The position numbers and the translations under genes were made by a program. Below are positions 8,399-10,858 of a DNA stretch of 10,858 nt, piece after piece (position 1 is the stretch's first letter; each line of letters begins with the position of its first letter). The notes beneath the pieces are model-generated. The model had not been told where the DNA came from and did no database searches. It worked only from the letters and a program-made list of their open reading frames with translations. The DNA comes from Paracamarosporium sp. OC-R06-R3 (taxonomy: Eukaryota; Ascomycota; Dothideomycetes; Pleosporales; Didymosphaeriaceae), in the NCBI GenBank assembly GCA_019828545.1, contig JACVRA010000538.1, positions 1 through 10,858 on the forward strand, written 5' to 3'.

Positions 8399-10036
8399 AT
8401 GGCTTAACGTAATACTACTTAATTAGCTTTAAATAAAGTAGATATATAGTTTATTATTTTATTTATTTATTTTTATTAAATTTAGAGTAATTGTAGAGCT
8501 GCTACTATCTATAGCATATCTAAATAATTAATTTATTACTAACGTGCTAGTATACCTACTTAATGTAATTACTAGCCCAACTCTAGGAAGCTTACCTAGC
8601 TAAAAGAGGAGGTAATTATTAAATATATACTTAACTTAGACGCCTATAGATTTATGCCTATATATATAGCTATATATAATATAGTTAACAAGCTGCTAGC
8701 TATATATAGTACTAATTAAGTTAAATAGAAGTAGCTATATAACTTTATTAAATATACTAATAGTCTTATAGTATATTTTAATTAGGTATATAATAAATAA
8801 AGAGCTCTATATAAGAATCCTATATTAATTAGGAGCTAGTTTAAACTTATAAAGTAGATAAAAGCTAAGTATAGTATCTATAATAAGAATATATTTAACT
8901 TTAATAAGGCTAACTTTATAATAGGTAAAATTATAATATAACTTATTATAATAGGATTAAAGAGAAGAGGTAGGCCTAAGGCTATTTAGCTAGGTAATTA
9001 TAAGTAGGTAATAGTAATTACTATAGTTAATATTATTAACTAGTTAATCCTACTATTCTTTATTTTTACTAGCTAGTATTATCTATTTACTTAGTATAAG
9101 AAAGTAGAGATCCTACGTAACTAGGTAATTATAATTAGTAATAATAGCTAAATAAATAATAAGCTAAGAGTAAAATAGCTAAAGTACTTTAATACTAATA
9201 TAAAAACTTATATTATTAATATATATTACCTACTTATTCTTAATAGCTATAAGAATTATTACTCTCTTAAGTTTTAAAAGCTTTATAAGGAGAATAATAT
9301 TTATATACTTTATATACTACCTTACTTATCCTACCTATTATAGCTATTTAATATTAATTGCTTCTTACTATTAAAGTATATATATAGTTATAAGGTTAAG
9401 AGCTTAATTTATTATTATATTAATTATATTACTAAGCTTAAGTTTCTACTAGCCTTTAAGGTAGTATTTAGTTAATTATTTACTTTAGTTAATATCTACT
9501 TAGCCTTTTAAAGTATAGGCCTTATACCTCTTTAATTAAATATTATATTATTAAAGCTTAATATATAACTTTATATACCTACTTTAACTATTTTACTAAA
9601 GGCTCTTTAGGAGGCTTATATACCTAGTAACGTACGTAAGCTTAAGGCTTAATTAATATTAATATATAATTATATATAAAAGTATAAGAGCTTATTATTA
9701 GCCTTAATTATTAAAGTAATTAACTAGCTTAAGAAGGGCACTAAGATAATAATACTCTTAGCTAAGCTAATATATAATTAGATTACTAATTTTAAAAGAG
9801 TTAATAAGGTAGCATTAGTATATAAATAATATAAAAAAAAGTATATATAGTAGTATAAAGTTTTAATAAAAGGAACTAAAAAGAATTTACTTACTTAATA
9901 TAAGGCTAATAAGTAGATTACTTATAAGTAGTATTAATAAAAAAAGTAATTAAATATAAGTTATTAGGCTTTAGTATACTATATAAAGTATAAAGAAATT
10001 AGATATAACTTATATATATATAAAAAGAATAGTTAA
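8399..10036 (+). pseudogene. Fot1/pogo-type transposase, destroyed by RIP but without frameshifts
   Basis: From ATG 8399 to TAA 10034-10036 one frame (546 codons) follows a fungal pogo-like DDE transposase throughout, interrupted only by TAA/TAG (23 counted by eye before about 9110, no TGA). Recognisable blocks: PNSRKLT (8576-8596), IIKYILNLD (helix-turn-helix/CENPB region, from 8615), KRRGRPKAI (8960-8986), ENNIY (9290-9304), YITKLKF (about 9430), GLIPL (9518-9532), and a C-terminal zinc-knuckle spacing at 9980-10021. The three catalytic Asp positions now read Asn (8903, 9242, 9350). The second and third are separated by 35 residues, matching the DD35D spacing of Fot1-like enzymes. All the damage I could interpret is C-to-T or G-to-A. 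It cannot make a functional enzyme. Confidence 0.9.
9980..10021 (+). other. Erased CCHC zinc knuckle of the transposase
   Basis: At the transposase C-terminus the frame keeps the exact C-x2-C-x3-GH-x4-C spacing, but the residues are Tyr (9980), Tyr (9989), Arg (10001), Tyr (10004) and Tyr (10019). Each follows from one RIP-type transition: Cys TGY to TAY, Gly GGA to AGA, His CAY to TAY. This explains the odd Tyr-rich run and supports the family call. Confidence 0.75.
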
Positions 10037-10104
10037 ATACTATTTAATCTACTATATAAACTTTTATATATATAATTATTACTTTATTAAAATATATATC
10101 TATA

Positions 10105-10170
10105 GAGATGTATAAAGTTAGTAGGGTATAGTATTTACTTACCTATAGTATTTATTTATTAAATATATTA
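10105..10170 (-). repeat. Right terminal inverted repeat, RIP-mutated
   Basis: 66 bp whose reverse complement matches the left repeat. All 16 differences are G-to-A or C-to-T in this copy relative to the left, plus one 2-nt gap. The paired 14-bp subrepeats survive in altered form at 10144-10157 and 10127-10140. Confidence 0.87.
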
Positions 10171-10286
10171 TACTTTTTTAATTTTTAATTAAGGTTATAA
10201 TTATAGAATTATTTACGTTAAAAAATAGTATAACTATATATAAGATATTAATTTAGTAAAATATATAAAGTATAATACTAAATTAA

Positions 10287-10337
10287 AAATAAATAAATTA
10301 ATAATATACTAATTCTAAAATAAATAAATTAATAATA
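10287..10337. repeat. AT-rich direct repeat, two copies
   Basis: A run of about 20 bp built on AAATAAATAAATTAATAATA occurs at 10287-10306 and 10318-10337, offset by 31 bp. Low complexity makes chance or slippage possible. Confidence 0.5.
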
Positions 10338-10794
10338 ATATAAAAATTTTATAATTAAATATAAAACCTTTTAAAAGTCTTTTTATTTAATATATTATAT
10401 TATAAGATTAACCTAAAAAGTACTAAAATAAAAATAAAGTAGTAAAAGCTATAAAATAACTTTATTAATAATAATATTAATACTAATATTAAACTTAAGC
10501 CCCCTTTAAATTTATTACCTATATACCTTTAATTTTAGGTGCCTTAACCTCTACTTATTTAAATATTAGGCTTTAAATTAGTATTAATATACCTCTTCTT
10601 TAAAATACTTTTATTTAGTTAAATAAGTTACTAAAAGATAAAAATATATATAAACTACCCTTTCCTTTTATATTACTAATAATAGATAATATAAAGGCTA
10701 TAATAATTATTAATTAACTCTATATAACAAGGCTAGGACGTGGCAGTATACGTGGCTCCCTTAATACAAATCCTTATATATTATACTATGTAAA

Positions 10795-10813
10795 AATACT
10801 TAGCTTAAGTATT
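10795..10813. repeat. Short hairpin AATACTTA-GCT-TAAGTATT
   Basis: Perfect 8-bp inverted arms with a 3-nt centre, just past the right boundary of the mutated block. No family recognised. Confidence 0.6.
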
Positions 10814-10858
10814 CTTATGCATACCTTTTAGTGTAGGTAAGGGAAGCTATATAGTATT

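Larger units (their letters stand above)
8316..10170 (+). mobile_element. Fot1/pogo-type DNA transposon, RIP-inactivated
   Basis: Class II element of the Tc1/mariner superfamily, at least 1855 bp between the recognisable inverted repeats, a size like Fot1 (about 1.9 kb). It contains one plus-strand transposase gene (8399-10036) between terminal inverted repeats 8316-8383 and 10105-10170. The interior is almost stripped of CpA and TpG: counting by eye, 8581-10080 holds only three CA and three TG, with TA in great excess. That is the footprint of RIP. The outermost bases and the expected TA target duplication could not be placed, because similarity fades outside 8316 and 10170. Confidence 0.9.
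10171..10858. other. AT-rich, RIP-like flank without recognisable gene
   Basis: No coding frame, RNA gene or family is visible. From 10171 to about 10726 CpA and TpG are nearly absent, as inside the transposon. After about 10727 they reappear (ACGTGGC at 10738-10744 and 10750-10756, then CAAA, TGCATACC), so the mutated block ends there. A 20-bp AT direct repeat lies at 10287-10306 and 10318-10337, and a hairpin with 8-bp arms at 10795-10813. The mutated part could be a second, older repeat next to or beneath the transposon, or spreading of RIP past its end. Confidence 0.6.

Noticed and set aside
8399..10036. AT-rich block as mitochondrial DNA or a centromere piece
   Set aside because: The in-frame transposase blocks, DD35D spacing and flanking inverted repeats explain it as a RIPped transposon.
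1..10858. CRISPR arrays, tRNA and rRNA genes
   Set aside because: No regularly spaced repeats, and no cloverleaf or rRNA-like segment was found on either strand.

Overview
The window looks like nuclear DNA of a filamentous ascomycete (Pezizomycotina). Three things point there: a HET-domain gene, a fungal-type AAA ATPase gene split by six introns of 51-71 nt, and a transposon copy destroyed by what looks like repeat-induced point mutation (RIP). The two genes have balanced base composition. The right-hand quarter is extremely AT-rich and almost free of CpA and TpG. I cannot name a species.

Layout from left to right. Positions 1-1125 hold no gene I can support, only a (GC)5(GT)17 microsatellite and the 3' end signals of the next gene. 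Positions 1126-4864 (minus strand) encode a very large HET-domain protein of about 1228 aa. It has two HET modules in tandem: the first is degenerate and the second is canonical. A 52-nt intron separates a small last exon that supplies the conserved C-terminal tail. Positions 4865-5616 form a shared divergent promoter region. Positions 5617-8025 (plus strand) encode a 681-aa DUF7025/AAA-type ATPase in seven exons, with a continuous frame and one likely GC-AG intron.

After about 290 bp of ordinary DNA there is a Fot1/pogo-type (Tc1/mariner superfamily) DNA transposon, seen as 8316-10170. It has long terminal inverted repeats and a transposase gene that stays in one frame from its ATG to its stop over 1638 nt. 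The gene is riddled with TAA/TAG codons from C-to-T and G-to-A changes. All three catalytic Asp codons now read Asn, and the C-terminal zinc knuckle has lost its Cys and His codons. The left inverted repeat is almost untouched while the right is heavily mutated. The mutated block continues about 550 bp beyond the right repeat into unidentified sequence and stops near 10727.

The HET protein is probably a self/non-self recognition or cell-death trigger, and the ATPase a remodelling enzyme of unknown substrate. Their head-to-head arrangement allows shared control, but nothing in the sequence proves a joint function. The most unusual items are the tandem HET protein, the HET/AAA pair beside a silenced transposon, and the offset between the RIP block and the transposon boundaries.
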